A model generated the notes under the pieces. It did no database searches. It was not told the DNA's origin and saw only the letters and a list, made by a program, of their open reading frames with translations. Shown here piece by piece: positions 52,587 to 61,218 of a stretch of DNA of 61,885 nucleotides (its first letter is position 1; each line of letters begins with the position of its first letter). Made by a program: the position numbers and the translations under genes. The stretch covers positions 1 through 61,885 of the forward strand of contig JAIBBQ010000013.1 of NCBI GenBank assembly GCA_019694595.1, given 5' to 3'. Origin of the DNA: Myxococcaceae bacterium. Lineage in GTDB: Bacteria; Myxococcota; Myxococcia; Myxococcales; Myxococcaceae.

Positions 52587-53708
52587 ATGAAGATCGAGGT
52601 GGGTGTGAAGGAGCGGGCGTTCCTGGTGCTCGACGGCAAGCCGTCGCGCTACCTCGAGCCGGGCGTGCACTCGGTGTTCGCGCCGTTCGCCAAGGTGACC
52701 GTGGAGAAGTTCGCCACCAGCGAGCTGGTGCCGTCGCTCGACGCCGAGCGGCTGGCGCTGGTGCCGGCGGAGGACCTCACCGTGGTGACCGTGGGCGAGC
52801 TGCAGCGGGCGGTGGTGCGCCGGGCGAACGTGCCGGTGAAGCTGCTCAAGCCGGGCGTGCACCAGGTGCTCACCGTGGACCGGACCGTGGACCGGAAGAC
52901 GGGGGTGAAGACCAACCTCGTCACCGTGGCGCTGCTCGACGTCTCGGGCACCACCACCCGGCCGCTCAACGACGAGCTCAAGGCGCTCATGCCGGCGAGT
53001 GACTACGTCGAGGTGACCGTGCCCGAAGGGGCGGTCGCGCTCGAGCTCGTCGACGGGGTGCTGCGGGCGACCCGCGGGCCGGGCCGGCACGCGGCCTTCA
53101 CCGTGGAGCAGAAGGTCAGCTTCGCGGTGGTGGACCTCAAGGAGCGGCTGCTCCACGTGACCGGCCAGGAAGTGATGACCAGGGACCGGGTGAGCCTGCG
53201 GCTCAACGTGTCGGCGGTGTTCAAGGTGGCGGACGCAGCCAAGCTCGCCTCCGTGGCACGCAACGCCGACGACGTGCTCTACCTGGCGATGCAGCTGGCG
53301 GCGCGGGACGCGGTCTCGTCCCGCACGCTCGACGAGCTCCTCGCAGCGCGGGGGGAGCTCGCGACCTCGATGGCCGCGGCCGTCAGGGAGCGGGCCACCT
53401 CGGTCGGCCTCACCCTGCTCGAGCTGGGCCTGAAGGACGTGGTCCTGCCGGGCGAGATGAAGGAGCTGCTCAACAAGGTCATCGCGGCCCAGAAGGCGGC
53501 CGAGGCGAACGTCATCTCCCGTCGGGAGGAGACCGCCGCCACCCGGTCGCTGGCGCAGACCGCGAAGGTGCTCGCGGAGAACCCGCTGCTGGTGCGCCTC
53601 AAGGAGCTCGAGGCGTACACCGAGCTCGCGGGCAAGGTGGGCCAGGTCAACCTGGTCCTCGGCGACGGGGCGCTGAGCAAGCTGAAGCTCGAGCTGCCGT
53701 CGAAGTGA
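52587..53708 (+). CDS. SPFH/slipin-like protein with three N-terminal repeats
   Basis: 373 residues, GCGAGGTG upstream of the ATG. Residues about 1-180 contain three diverged repeats with a common [LR]-x-x-G-x-H core: RYLEPGVHSVFAPF, KLLKPGVHQVLTVD and RATRGPGRHAAFTV. The SPFH/Band-7 domain follows (SFAVVDLKERLLHVTGQEVMTRDRVSLRLNVSAVFKV) with a coiled-coil end (LNKVIAAQKAAEANVISRREE). No membrane anchor is evident, unlike stomatin. A scaffold role is inferred from the family. Confidence 0.85.
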   Translation: MKIEVGVKERAFLVLDGKPSRYLEPGVHSVFAPFAKVTVEKFATSELVPSLDAERLALVPAEDLTVVTVGELQRAVVRRANVPVKLLKPGVHQVLTVDRTVDRKTGVKTNLVTVALLDVSGTTTRPLNDELKALMPASDYVEVTVPEGAVALELVDGVLRATRGPGRHAAFTVEQKVSFAVVDLKERLLHVTGQEVMTRDRVSLRLNVSAVFKVADAAKLASVARNADDVLYLAMQLAARDAVSSRTLDELLAARGELATSMAAAVRERATSVGLTLLELGLKDVVLPGEMKELLNKVIAAQKAAEANVISRREETAATRSLAQTAKVLAENPLLVRLKELEAYTELAGKVGQVNLVLGDGALSKLKLELPSK

Positions 53709-53714
53709 GCGTGG

Positions 53715-53761
53715 GGGCCGGACGGGGGCAGCAAGGGCCTCGTCCGGCCCTCGCTCATTTT
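53715..53761 (+). terminator. Rho-independent-type terminator after the SPFH gene
   Basis: A perfect 10-bp stem, GGGCCGGACG (53715-53724) with CGTCCGGCCC (53741-53750), a 16-base loop and then TCGCTCATTTT. It lies between the convergent SPFH and MltB-SUKH genes. The T-run is on the SPFH side only, so termination is strongest for plus-strand transcription. Confidence 0.75.
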
Positions 53762-55233
53762 CCCGCGTCGGCGCCCGGCGCGATGGGCAGGAGCCCGTTC
53801 ACCTTGTCGAACAGCGGCACGTCGAAGGCGAAGCGCTTGAGGGGCTCGAGCAGCGTCAGGCCTTCGAAGCGCGCCGCCTGGCGGACCGGCCCATCGGCCT
53901 TGTCGATGGACCAGAGCGCACCCTTGCCCCGGCCGAGCTCGCCCTTGGTGTCCACGAAGAGCGTGACGCGGCCCCCGTCGTTGCCGAGCGGGAGCATGCC
54001 CTTGGACCCCTTGGGAATGAGCCCACCGCCGAGGCGGTCGAGCGCTTCCTTGGGCGAGAAGACGACGAGCGTGCGGTGACCGGTGGCGCCGACCGGCACC
54101 TGGAAGGCGCCGCCGTCGCTGCGCTCCCACACGGCCCGCACTTCCTTGGGCAGCGGCCCCACCTTGGCTTCCAGCGCGGCGAGCGCCTCGGGGTCGGGGG
54201 GCTTTGGCGTCTTGTCGGGGAGCGCGAGCGCCGGCTCGAAGACGCCGGGAGCGAAGAACGGGTCCATGGTCTCCGCGGTCACCCGGGTGAGCGCCTCGGA
54301 GAAGGCGAGCACGCCCTGCACGTACGCGTCCTCGTGGTTGTAGCCGTAGACCGCGTCGTGCCGGCTCTTCGCGAAGCCGTGCTCCTTGAGGTACCGGCCG
54401 ATGGAGGCGATGGAATCGTCCATCGTGAAGAGGTCGATCTTCCCGTCGCCGTCGCCGTCGTCGGCCCAGCGCAGGCTGTCGGGCATGAACTGGGGGAAGC
54501 CCAGCGCGCCGGCCCAGCTCCCCTTCACTTCCAGGGTGTCGATGTTGCGACCCTTGCACTGCCGGGCGAGCACCACGAGGTTGCGGTGCGCGCGCTCGCG
54601 GATGCGCTCGACCCGCTTCTGCTGCTCCTCGGGCGAGAGCACCTTCTTCTCGCCGGCCCGCTTGAGCGCCACCGCGTTGGCCTCGTCGATGAAGTAGGCC
54701 TGCGAGGTGAAGACGTTGAAGGCCTTGAAGTCGCCGGTGATGGTGCCGAGCTTCGATTCCCAGGTGAGGATGGCGATGATGACCGTGGGGTCGACGCCGG
54801 TCTTGGCGCGGGTGCGCTCCAGCACCTCGCGCCGCTCGGCGAAGAAGCGCGCGCCGGCTTCCACCCGCTCGCGCTTGAGGAAGAGCGCCATCAGGTCGAG
54901 GTGGTCCTTGCGCTGCTTCACCACCATCGACGGGGCGACGATGGACACCGTCTTCTCGCCGTAGACCGGCTGGGCGCGCGGGTCGTCGAGGAGCGCGTCG
55001 GCCTCGGCCTCGGTGAGCGCCTGCTCGCCCGTGCCGGCGTCGCGGCGCAGCGGGGCGGTGAGCTCCTTCACCAGCTCGGTGCGCAGCGCGCTGCCCTTGC
55101 CCAGCTTCTGCGACAGCTGCCAGTCGGGGACACCGGCGTCGGCCGGGCCGGCGTCTACGGAGCGTGGAGCACCGGCGTCGGCCGCCGGAGGGGCGCCGGC
55201 GTCGAGGGCGAGGAGCAGCAGGCCGAGGAGCAT
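53755..55233 (-). CDS. lytic transglycosylase (MltB-type) fused to a SUKH (SMI1/KNR4) domain
   Basis: 492 residues. A signal peptide and DAG spacer precede an MltB-like SLT domain (about 90-325): the catalytic Glu in IAILTWESKLGTITG, then GSWAGALGFPQFMPDS and YGYNHEDAYVQGVLAF. The C-terminal about 345-490 reads as SMI1/KNR4: LEAKVGPLPKEVRAVWERSDGGAF, then LVVFSPKEALDRLG, MLPLGNDGGRVTLFVDTKG and the closing FEGLTLLEPLKRF. Cleavage of peptidoglycan in the periplasm is expected. SUKH proteins usually serve as toxin immunity proteins; fusion to a transglycosylase is unusual. Confidence 0.83.
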   Translation of the reverse strand: MLLGLLLLALDAGAPPAADAGAPRSVDAGPADAGVPDWQLSQKLGKGSALRTELVKELTAPLRRDAGTGEQALTEAEADALLDDPRAQPVYGEKTVSIVAPSMVVKQRKDHLDLMALFLKRERVEAGARFFAERREVLERTRAKTGVDPTVIIAILTWESKLGTITGDFKAFNVFTSQAYFIDEANAVALKRAGEKKVLSPEEQQKRVERIRERAHRNLVVLARQCKGRNIDTLEVKGSWAGALGFPQFMPDSLRWADDGDGDGKIDLFTMDDSIASIGRYLKEHGFAKSRHDAVYGYNHEDAYVQGVLAFSEALTRVTAETMDPFFAPGVFEPALALPDKTPKPPDPEALAALEAKVGPLPKEVRAVWERSDGGAFQVPVGATGHRTLVVFSPKEALDRLGGGLIPKGSKGMLPLGNDGGRVTLFVDTKGELGRGKGALWSIDKADGPVRQAARFEGLTLLEPLKRFAFDVPLFDKVNGLLPIAPGADAGK

Positions 55234-55322
55234 GCGCGGAAGCTAACGCACGGGCGACGGTGCGCCTTCCCTCTTCCTTTCGGCACGCGACACGACCGGG
55301 CGCCGGTGGTTAAACGCGGCCC

Positions 55323-57080
55323 ATGAGCGGACCTGCGCAGCTGCGCCACGGAGGCGACCTCATCGCCGCCGTCCTCGCCAAGTGGAACATTCCCTGCGTC
55401 TTCACCCTCTGCGGCGGGCACATCTCGCCCATCCTGGTGGGGGCGAAGGACGCGGGGCTGCAGATCATCGACTGCCGCGACGAGAAGAACGCGGTGTTCG
55501 CCGCCGACGCGCTCGCCCGCGTCACCGGCCTGCCCGGCGTGGCCGCGGTCACCGCCGGCCCGGGCGTCACCAACGCCATCACCGCGCTCAAGAACGCGCA
55601 GCTCGCCCAGTCGCCGCTGGTGCTCTTCGGCGGCGCCACCGCGACGGTGCTCAAGGGCCGCGGCGCGCTGCAGGACATCGACCAGATCGAGCTCGTGCAG
55701 GGCGCCGTGAAGTGGCACGCCAAGGTGTCCACCGTGAAGCAGCTCGGGCCCATGGTGCAGCGGGCGCTGGAGGAAGCGACGGGCGGCGTGCCGGGGCCGG
55801 TGTTCCTCGAGGTGCCGGTCGACGTGCTGTACCCCGAGAAGATCGTCAAGGACTGGTACCTCAAGGAGAGCGGCGTGGAGAACGCCAAGTCGCTCGGCCA
55901 GAAGGCCATCGGCCTGTACCTGAAGGGCCACCTCTACCGGCAGTTCCACGCGCCGCACCTCGACCTCGCGGGGGCGATGCCCGAGCTGCCCAAGCTGCGG
56001 CCGGTGCTGTCCGACGGGCTCGAGCAGGCGGTGAAGCTCTTGCGCAAGGCGGAACGGCCGGCGCTCGTCATCGGCAGCCAGACGATGGTGAACTGCAAGG
56101 AGGCCGCGCCGCTCGCGCGCGCCATCGAGTCGATGGGCATTCCGGTGTGGCTGGGCGGCATGTCGCGCGGCCTGCTCGGCAAGGACAGCGCCCTGCAGTT
56201 CCGCCACGCCCGCGGCAAGGCGCTCAAGGACGCCGACGTGGTGGTGGTGTGCGGCTTCCCGTTCGACTTCCGCCTCAAGTACGGCCTGGGCATCGGCCGC
56301 AAGGCGAAGGTCATCGCCGCCAACCTCTCGTCGCGCGAGCTGAAGAAGAACCGCACCCCGCAGGTCGCGCTGCAGATGCACGCCGGCGACTTCCTGGTGC
56401 GACTCGCGGAGAAGGTCTCGCCGCAGCCGAAGTGGAAGAGCTTCATCGACGCCTGCCGGGAGCGCGAGCAGGCGCGCGACGCGGAGATCCGCTCCAAGGC
56501 GAACGCGGCGGGCCCGCTGGTGGACCCGCTCCACTTCTTCCTGCGGCTGGAAGAGAAGCTCGCCGACGACTCGATGCTGGTGGTCGACGGCGGCGACTTC
56601 GTGGCCACCGCGGCGTACATCCTCAAACCCCGCGGGCCGCTCTCGTGGCTCGACCCCGGCGTCTTCGGCACGCTCGGGGTGGGCGGCGGCTTCGCGGTGG
56701 GCGCGGCGGCGGCGCGGCCCAAGAGCGAGGTGTGGATCATCTACGGCGACGGCTCGAGCGCCTACAGCCTCGCGGAGTTCGACACCTTCGCCCGGCACGG
56801 CATGGCGCCCATCGCGGTCATCGGCACGGACGCGTCGTGGGGGCAGATCGCCCGCGACCAGGTCACCATTCTCGGGTCCGACGTGGGGACCGCGCTGCGG
56901 CGCACCGCGTACCACGAGGTCGCCCAGGGCTACGGCGGCGTGGGCCTGTTGCTCGACGACCCGGCGAAGACCGACGAGGTCATCGACCAGGCCAAGGCGC
57001 TCTCGCGGCAGGGCAAGCCGGTGTGCATCAACGTGCACCTGCGCAAGACCGACTTCCGCGAAGGCTCCATCAGTATTTGA
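55323..57080 (+). CDS. ThDP-dependent enzyme, HACL2/ILVBL-like
   Basis: 585 residues. FTLCGGHISPILV and AAVTAGPGVTNAITALKNAQ match human ILVBL (2-hydroxyacyl-CoA lyase 2) closely; the ThDP-activating Glu54 is in DCRDEKNAVFAAD. The Mg/ThDP site has GDGSSAYSLAEFDTF, but the second motif is GTDASWGQ where the homolog has GNDAGW, so Asn is replaced by Thr. Expected reaction is cleavage of 2-hydroxyacyl-CoA (or an acyloin-type transfer). It is directly followed by an extragenic hairpin element. Confidence 0.85.
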   Translation: MSGPAQLRHGGDLIAAVLAKWNIPCVFTLCGGHISPILVGAKDAGLQIIDCRDEKNAVFAADALARVTGLPGVAAVTAGPGVTNAITALKNAQLAQSPLVLFGGATATVLKGRGALQDIDQIELVQGAVKWHAKVSTVKQLGPMVQRALEEATGGVPGPVFLEVPVDVLYPEKIVKDWYLKESGVENAKSLGQKAIGLYLKGHLYRQFHAPHLDLAGAMPELPKLRPVLSDGLEQAVKLLRKAERPALVIGSQTMVNCKEAAPLARAIESMGIPVWLGGMSRGLLGKDSALQFRHARGKALKDADVVVVCGFPFDFRLKYGLGIGRKAKVIAANLSSRELKKNRTPQVALQMHAGDFLVRLAEKVSPQPKWKSFIDACREREQARDAEIRSKANAAGPLVDPLHFFLRLEEKLADDSMLVVDGGDFVATAAYILKPRGPLSWLDPGVFGTLGVGGGFAVGAAAARPKSEVWIIYGDGSSAYSLAEFDTFARHGMAPIAVIGTDASWGQIARDQVTILGSDVGTALRRTAYHEVAQGYGGVGLLLDDPAKTDEVIDQAKALSRQGKPVCINVHLRKTDFREGSISI

Positions 57081-57198
57081 CCTTCGCGAGGGCGCTGCCC
57101 GCGAAGGTGGCGAGGCTTCGCCTCGTCCCACGGATGGGGGGCACGGGGCTCTCGCCCGGCGCCGCCCGAGGGCCTTCGTTTCACGAGGACCGAGCGCC
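57081..57198 (+). repeat. extragenic hairpin element, copy 3 (diverged)
   Basis: Begins at the first base after the ThDP-enzyme stop. Hairpin 1 is CCTTCGCG...CGCGAAGG (perfect), hairpin 2 CGAGGC-TTC-GCCTCG, then the invariant core GGCTCTCGCCCGGCGCCGCC and the end CACGAGGACCGAGCGCC. Compared with copies 1 and 2 read in the same direction, both hairpins carry compensatory pair changes. The rest of the 301-bp gap contains a small tandem repeat and nothing else I recognise. Confidence 0.8.
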
Positions 57199-57202
57199 TC
57201 GT

Positions 57203-57238
57203 GAAGCGTTCCGAGAAGCGTTCCGGGAAGCGTTCGCG
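57203..57238 (+). repeat. three 12-bp tandem repeats
   Basis: GAAGCGTTCCGA, GAAGCGTTCCGG and GAAGCGTTCGCG in succession, immediately after hairpin element copy 3 and 144 bp before the DUF1592 gene start. Repeats of this size could be a binding array or slippage product; no regulator is suggested. Confidence 0.7.
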
Positions 57239-57381
57239 GACACGGCTGCTTTCCAGCGCGTGTGCCAAAGCTGGCACGGGTGAGAAGCGCAGGGCGCTTC
57301 CCGTTCGGCCCGCGGCCGGGGTGATTCCGGAAGCGAATCAAGCGGTTGGGCCTGGGCACGGCTCTTGGACTGGGCAGGCGC

Positions 57382-59127
57382 ATGACCGCCTCTCGCCTGT
57401 GGGTCCTGGCCCTCGTCACCCTCTGCTCCGGGTGCGAGGGGATGCTCGAGGTCAGCACGCCCACCACGCCGCCCGACGACTCCGACTGGCCGCCGAAGAA
57501 CGTGCCGTCGACGCAAGGCACGCCCGCCACGCCGCCCACCGGCACCACGCCGCCCGACCCCACCGTTCCCGGCCCCACGCCCAACCCGCCGACGATGACC
57601 GACCCCGGCGGCACCACCGTCACCTGCGGGGCTCCGCCGGCCGCGCGCGTGTGGCGGCTCTCGCACCGCCAGTACGACGCCGCCGCGCGCGCCGTGCTGC
57701 CGGTGACCTCGACGCCCGCGAGCACCTTCGAGGCCGAGACTTCGGGCAGCGGCTTCACCAACGGCGCCGACACCGCGTACGTGTCCGCCGCGCTCGCCGC
57801 CGACTACTTCGACGCCGCCGAGGCGCTCGCCGCGCAGGCGGTGCAGCACCTCGACGTGCTCTTGCCGTGCACCCCGGCCGACCCGGCGAACGCCGCCTGC
57901 GTGAAGACCTTCATCGAGCGCACCGGCCTGCGCGTCTTCCGTACGCCGCTCGACACCGCCCAGCAGGCGCGCTTCTTCGCGCTCTTCCAGAAGGGCACCA
58001 CGCCGACCCAGGGCGTGCAGATGGTGCTGGAGGCGATGCTGCAGTCGCCCGGCTTCCTCTACCGCTTCGAGCTCGGCGGCCCGGGCGCGAGCGGCGCGCA
58101 GGTGCCGCTCACCTCGTACGAGCTCGCGTCCGCGTTGAGCTTCCTGGTGTGGAACGCCCCGCCCGACGACGCGCTCCTCGCCGCCGCGAAGTCCGGCGGC
58201 CTCGACACCCCCGCGGGCGTCGACGCCCAGGTCGACCGGCTGGTGGCCGACCCCAGGGCGCGCGACTTCCTGTGGCGCTTCCTCGCCGAGGACTTCCAGG
58301 TGGGCGCGCTGGAGACCACCACCAAGGACGGCGCCGCCTTCCCCGCCTTCACCCCGGCGCTGGTCGCCGACCTCCAGGCCGAGGCCCACGCCTTCGCCGA
58401 CGACGTGGTGTGGAACGGCGCGGGCACCCTGTCGGCGCTGCTCACCGCCGACTACTCGATGCTCAACCAGTCGCTCGCCGGCTTCTACGGCGTCAGCGGC
58501 GTCACCGGCACCGCGCTGCGCAAGGTGAGCCTCCCCACCGGCCAGCGGGCCGGCCTCCTGACCCAGGGCAGCTTCCTCGCGGTGCGCGGCGACGCGCGCT
58601 CGGGGAGCCCGGTGCAGCGGGGCCTCTTCGTGCGCGAGCGGCTGCTCTGCCAGGAGATGCCCGCGCCTCCGCCCAACGTGATCGACACCCTGCCCGCGCC
58701 CAGCGCCACCAACACCACCCGCGGCCGCTACCAGGCCCACCTCTCGGCGAGCTCCTGCGCCGCGTGCCACCGGCTGATGGACCCCATCGGCTTCGCCTTC
58801 GAGAACTACGACGGCATCGGCAAGTGGCGCACCACCGAGAACGGCGTGCCGGTCGACGCCTCCGGCGAGCTCGTCTCCACCAAGGCCATCAACGGCACCT
58901 TCACCGGCGCGCTCGCGCTGGCGAACACGCTCGCCCAGGCGCGCGAGGTGAGCGACTGCGTCGCGGTGAGCTACTTCCGCTACGGGCTCGGCCGCCGCGA
59001 CACCCCGGCCGACGCCTGCTCGGTGCTGGCGATGAAGGACGCCTTCGCCGCCTCGGGTGGGAAGCTCGCCACCCTGGCGCGCGCCCTGGTGCACACCCCG
59101 GGCTTCGCCATTCGCACCCGCCCCTGA
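57382..59127 (+). CDS. DUF1592/DUF1588-type secreted lipoprotein with CxxCH motif
   Basis: 581 residues from the ATG at 57382 (MTASRLWV); an ATG 12 codons upstream would lengthen the leader. The signal ends CSGC, a lipobox. A Pro/Thr-rich stretch leads to the planctomycete-type DUF1595/1592/1588/1585 series: WRLSHRQYDAAARAVL, RTGLRVFRTPLD, MVLEAMLQSPGFLYRFELG, TADYSMLNQSLAGFYG, RAGLLTQGSFLAV and ASSCAACHRLMDPIGFAFENYD. CAACH is a haem c attachment site in form. The function of the family is unknown; co-operation with DUF1552 is by constant co-occurrence. Confidence 0.9.
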   Translation: MTASRLWVLALVTLCSGCEGMLEVSTPTTPPDDSDWPPKNVPSTQGTPATPPTGTTPPDPTVPGPTPNPPTMTDPGGTTVTCGAPPAARVWRLSHRQYDAAARAVLPVTSTPASTFEAETSGSGFTNGADTAYVSAALAADYFDAAEALAAQAVQHLDVLLPCTPADPANAACVKTFIERTGLRVFRTPLDTAQQARFFALFQKGTTPTQGVQMVLEAMLQSPGFLYRFELGGPGASGAQVPLTSYELASALSFLVWNAPPDDALLAAAKSGGLDTPAGVDAQVDRLVADPRARDFLWRFLAEDFQVGALETTTKDGAAFPAFTPALVADLQAEAHAFADDVVWNGAGTLSALLTADYSMLNQSLAGFYGVSGVTGTALRKVSLPTGQRAGLLTQGSFLAVRGDARSGSPVQRGLFVRERLLCQEMPAPPPNVIDTLPAPSATNTTRGRYQAHLSASSCAACHRLMDPIGFAFENYDGIGKWRTTENGVPVDASGELVSTKAINGTFTGALALANTLAQAREVSDCVAVSYFRYGLGRRDTPADACSVLAMKDAFAASGGKLATLARALVHTPGFAIRTRP

Positions 59128-59158
59128 GTCCCGCCCCCTCACCCCCAAGGACGACCCC

Positions 59159-60514
59159 ATGCACTTCTCGCGACGCAGCTTCCTCAAGCTCAGCACCGCG
59201 GCGAGCCTCTACGTGCTGCCGGTGCTGCGCGCTTCCCGCGCCTACGGCGCCACCACCGCCGCCCCCAAGCGCATCGTCTTCTTCCACACGCCGCTGGGCA
59301 CGGTGCGCGACGCGTGGGCCTGCACCGGCTCCGAGACCAGCTTCACCCTGAGCCAGATTCTCCAGCCGCTCGCCCCGCACAAGGACTCGCTGCTGGTCAT
59401 CGACGGACTCAACTTCGCGCCGGTGGCCAGCCTGGCCGACGACAGCACCGGCAACCACAAGGAGCCGGGCTCGATGCTCACCGGCCGCTCCTGCGACGGC
59501 CGCGACGAGGCGAGCAAGCACACCAACATCTCGCTCGACCAGTACCTCAAGTCGAAGCTGCCCTCGACGGTGCGCACCAGAAGCCTCGAGCTCATCACCA
59601 GCTACCGCAACGACTTCGCGCTGCGCGCCGACCGCAGCCTCTTCAGCGCCCTGGGCCCCAACCTGCCCGTCATTCCCGAGGCCGACCCGCAGAAGGCCTT
59701 CGACCGCGTGTTCGCCGGCGTCACCAGCAGCGGCAGCACCAGCGGCCCCGACCCCGCGGTGGAAGCGCTGCGCCTCAAGCGCAAGAGCGTGCTCGACGCG
59801 GTGACCGCGGAGCTCCAGGCGGTGCAGCCGCAGCTCACCGGCGCCGAGCGCGCCAAGCTCGACCAGCACCTCACCAACGTGCGCGAGCTGGAGACGCGCC
59901 TCACCACCGCCGCGCCGCCGGTCACCACCAGCGCCGGCTGCACGGTGCCCGGGCGCCCGGCCGCCTCGCCCCCGTACGAGAACGCGAGCATCCCCGCCCG
60001 GCTGCAGTCGCACCTGAAGGTGGTCGCGAACGCCATGGCGTGCGACCTGGTGCGCGTCGCAGTCATCGGCGCGGAGAACGGCCAGGGCCGCGCGAGCCCG
60101 GGCTGGGTGGGCGCGGGCTACGACACCAACTGGCACGACGCCTTCACCCACGGCACCGGCGGCCACGCCCAGCACGCCGCGATCCACCGCTGGTACGTCG
60201 AGCAGTTCGCGTCGCTGGTGGCGATGTTCAAGAGCGTGAAGGAAGGGGCGGGCACCATGCTGGACAACACGGCCCTGGTGCTCTTCAGCGAGCAGGGGTG
60301 CCGCTACAACTCGGGCACCACCGAGCACAGCAAGCAGAACCTGCCGTACGTGGTGGCGGGCAGCTGCGGCGGGTACTTCAAGCAGGGCCGCTTCGTCACC
60401 CTGCCCACCACCAGCCACAAGGACTTCCTCTTCAACTGCCTGCACGCCATGGGCTACCCCGAGACGAGCTTCGGCAACGTGTCAGGCACGCCCATCGCCG
60501 CGCTCAAAGCGTGA
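59159..60514 (+). CDS. DUF1552 Tat-exported protein
   Basis: 451 residues. A twin-arginine signal (SRRSFLKLSTAASLYVLPVL) is followed by the DUF1552 body: KRIVFFHTPLGTVRDAWA, then GNHKEPGSMLTGR and SASLDQ-like NISLDQYLKSKL, WHDAFTHGTGGHAQH, and NTALVLFSEQG. This family is related to sulfatase-like/alkaline phosphatase folds by motif only. It starts 31 bp after the DUF1592 gene with CAAGGACG ahead of the ATG, so the two form an operon. Confidence 0.92.
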   Translation: MHFSRRSFLKLSTAASLYVLPVLRASRAYGATTAAPKRIVFFHTPLGTVRDAWACTGSETSFTLSQILQPLAPHKDSLLVIDGLNFAPVASLADDSTGNHKEPGSMLTGRSCDGRDEASKHTNISLDQYLKSKLPSTVRTRSLELITSYRNDFALRADRSLFSALGPNLPVIPEADPQKAFDRVFAGVTSSGSTSGPDPAVEALRLKRKSVLDAVTAELQAVQPQLTGAERAKLDQHLTNVRELETRLTTAAPPVTTSAGCTVPGRPAASPPYENASIPARLQSHLKVVANAMACDLVRVAVIGAENGQGRASPGWVGAGYDTNWHDAFTHGTGGHAQHAAIHRWYVEQFASLVAMFKSVKEGAGTMLDNTALVLFSEQGCRYNSGTTEHSKQNLPYVVAGSCGGYFKQGRFVTLPTTSHKDFLFNCLHAMGYPETSFGNVSGTPIAALKA

Positions 60515-60560
60515 CCGCCGGAACAACCTGAGGTGGCTATGCTCACCGGCCGACCCGGTG

Positions 60561-61205
60561 ATGAAGACACGACTCCTCATGGGCCTGAGCGCCGTCGCAC
60601 TGGGCTGCCTGCCGGCGCTGCCCAGCCTGGAAGGCAAGGCGTGTGACGACGCGCACCCGTGCGGCGAAGGCTACCGCTGCGCTCCGTCGCAGTGCCGCGG
60701 GGGTCCTCCCGACGGCGGAGACCTGGTGGTGAACGGCGACTTCGAGGCCGGCGCGGCCCTCACCGGCTGGTACGAGGGCGGCGACGCCACCATCACCGCG
60801 CAGCAGTCGGTGGTGCACGGCGGTCAGTGGGCGGGGCGCGCTTCCGCCACCACCACCGGCAACTCCTTCGGCCTCAGCGGCAAGCCGCCGGCGTCGAAGA
60901 CCATCAGCGCCGGGGCCACGTACTGTGCCCAGGCCTCCGTGCACCGGGGCACGGTGCCGCCCGCCACGCGCCTGCGCATGTTCCTGCGCTTCTGGACCAG
61001 CGGCGGAGGCTTCGAGGACCACGAGCTGCCGGCGAGCGCCGACGCCGGGTGGCAGGACCTTCGCACCAGCGCCACCGCCCAGGCGCCCGCCGACTTCACC
61101 GCCACCGTCCGCTTCTCGGGCGACACCACCGGCGGCTCCGAGTTCTACGTCGACGACGTGAAGGCGTGGCGCGACGAGGGCTTCGTCTGCACCGCCTCGA
61201 TGTGA
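60561..61205 (+). CDS. lipoprotein with carbohydrate-binding-module-like domain
   Basis: 214 residues from the ATG at 60561 (a GTG three bases upstream would add one residue). Lipobox ALGC. After a Cys-rich tether (CDDAHPCGEGYRCAPSQC) comes a jelly-roll like those of CBM4/9: LVVNGDFEAGAALTGWYEG, YCAQASVHRG and GGSEFYVDDVKAW at the end. It lies 46 bp after the DUF1552 gene on the same strand. Binding to glycan is inferred. Confidence 0.78.
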   Translation: MKTRLLMGLSAVALGCLPALPSLEGKACDDAHPCGEGYRCAPSQCRGGPPDGGDLVVNGDFEAGAALTGWYEGGDATITAQQSVVHGGQWAGRASATTTGNSFGLSGKPPASKTISAGATYCAQASVHRGTVPPATRLRMFLRFWTSGGGFEDHELPASADAGWQDLRTSATAQAPADFTATVRFSGDTTGGSEFYVDDVKAWRDEGFVCTASM

Positions 61206-61218
61206 GTACGATTGCCCC

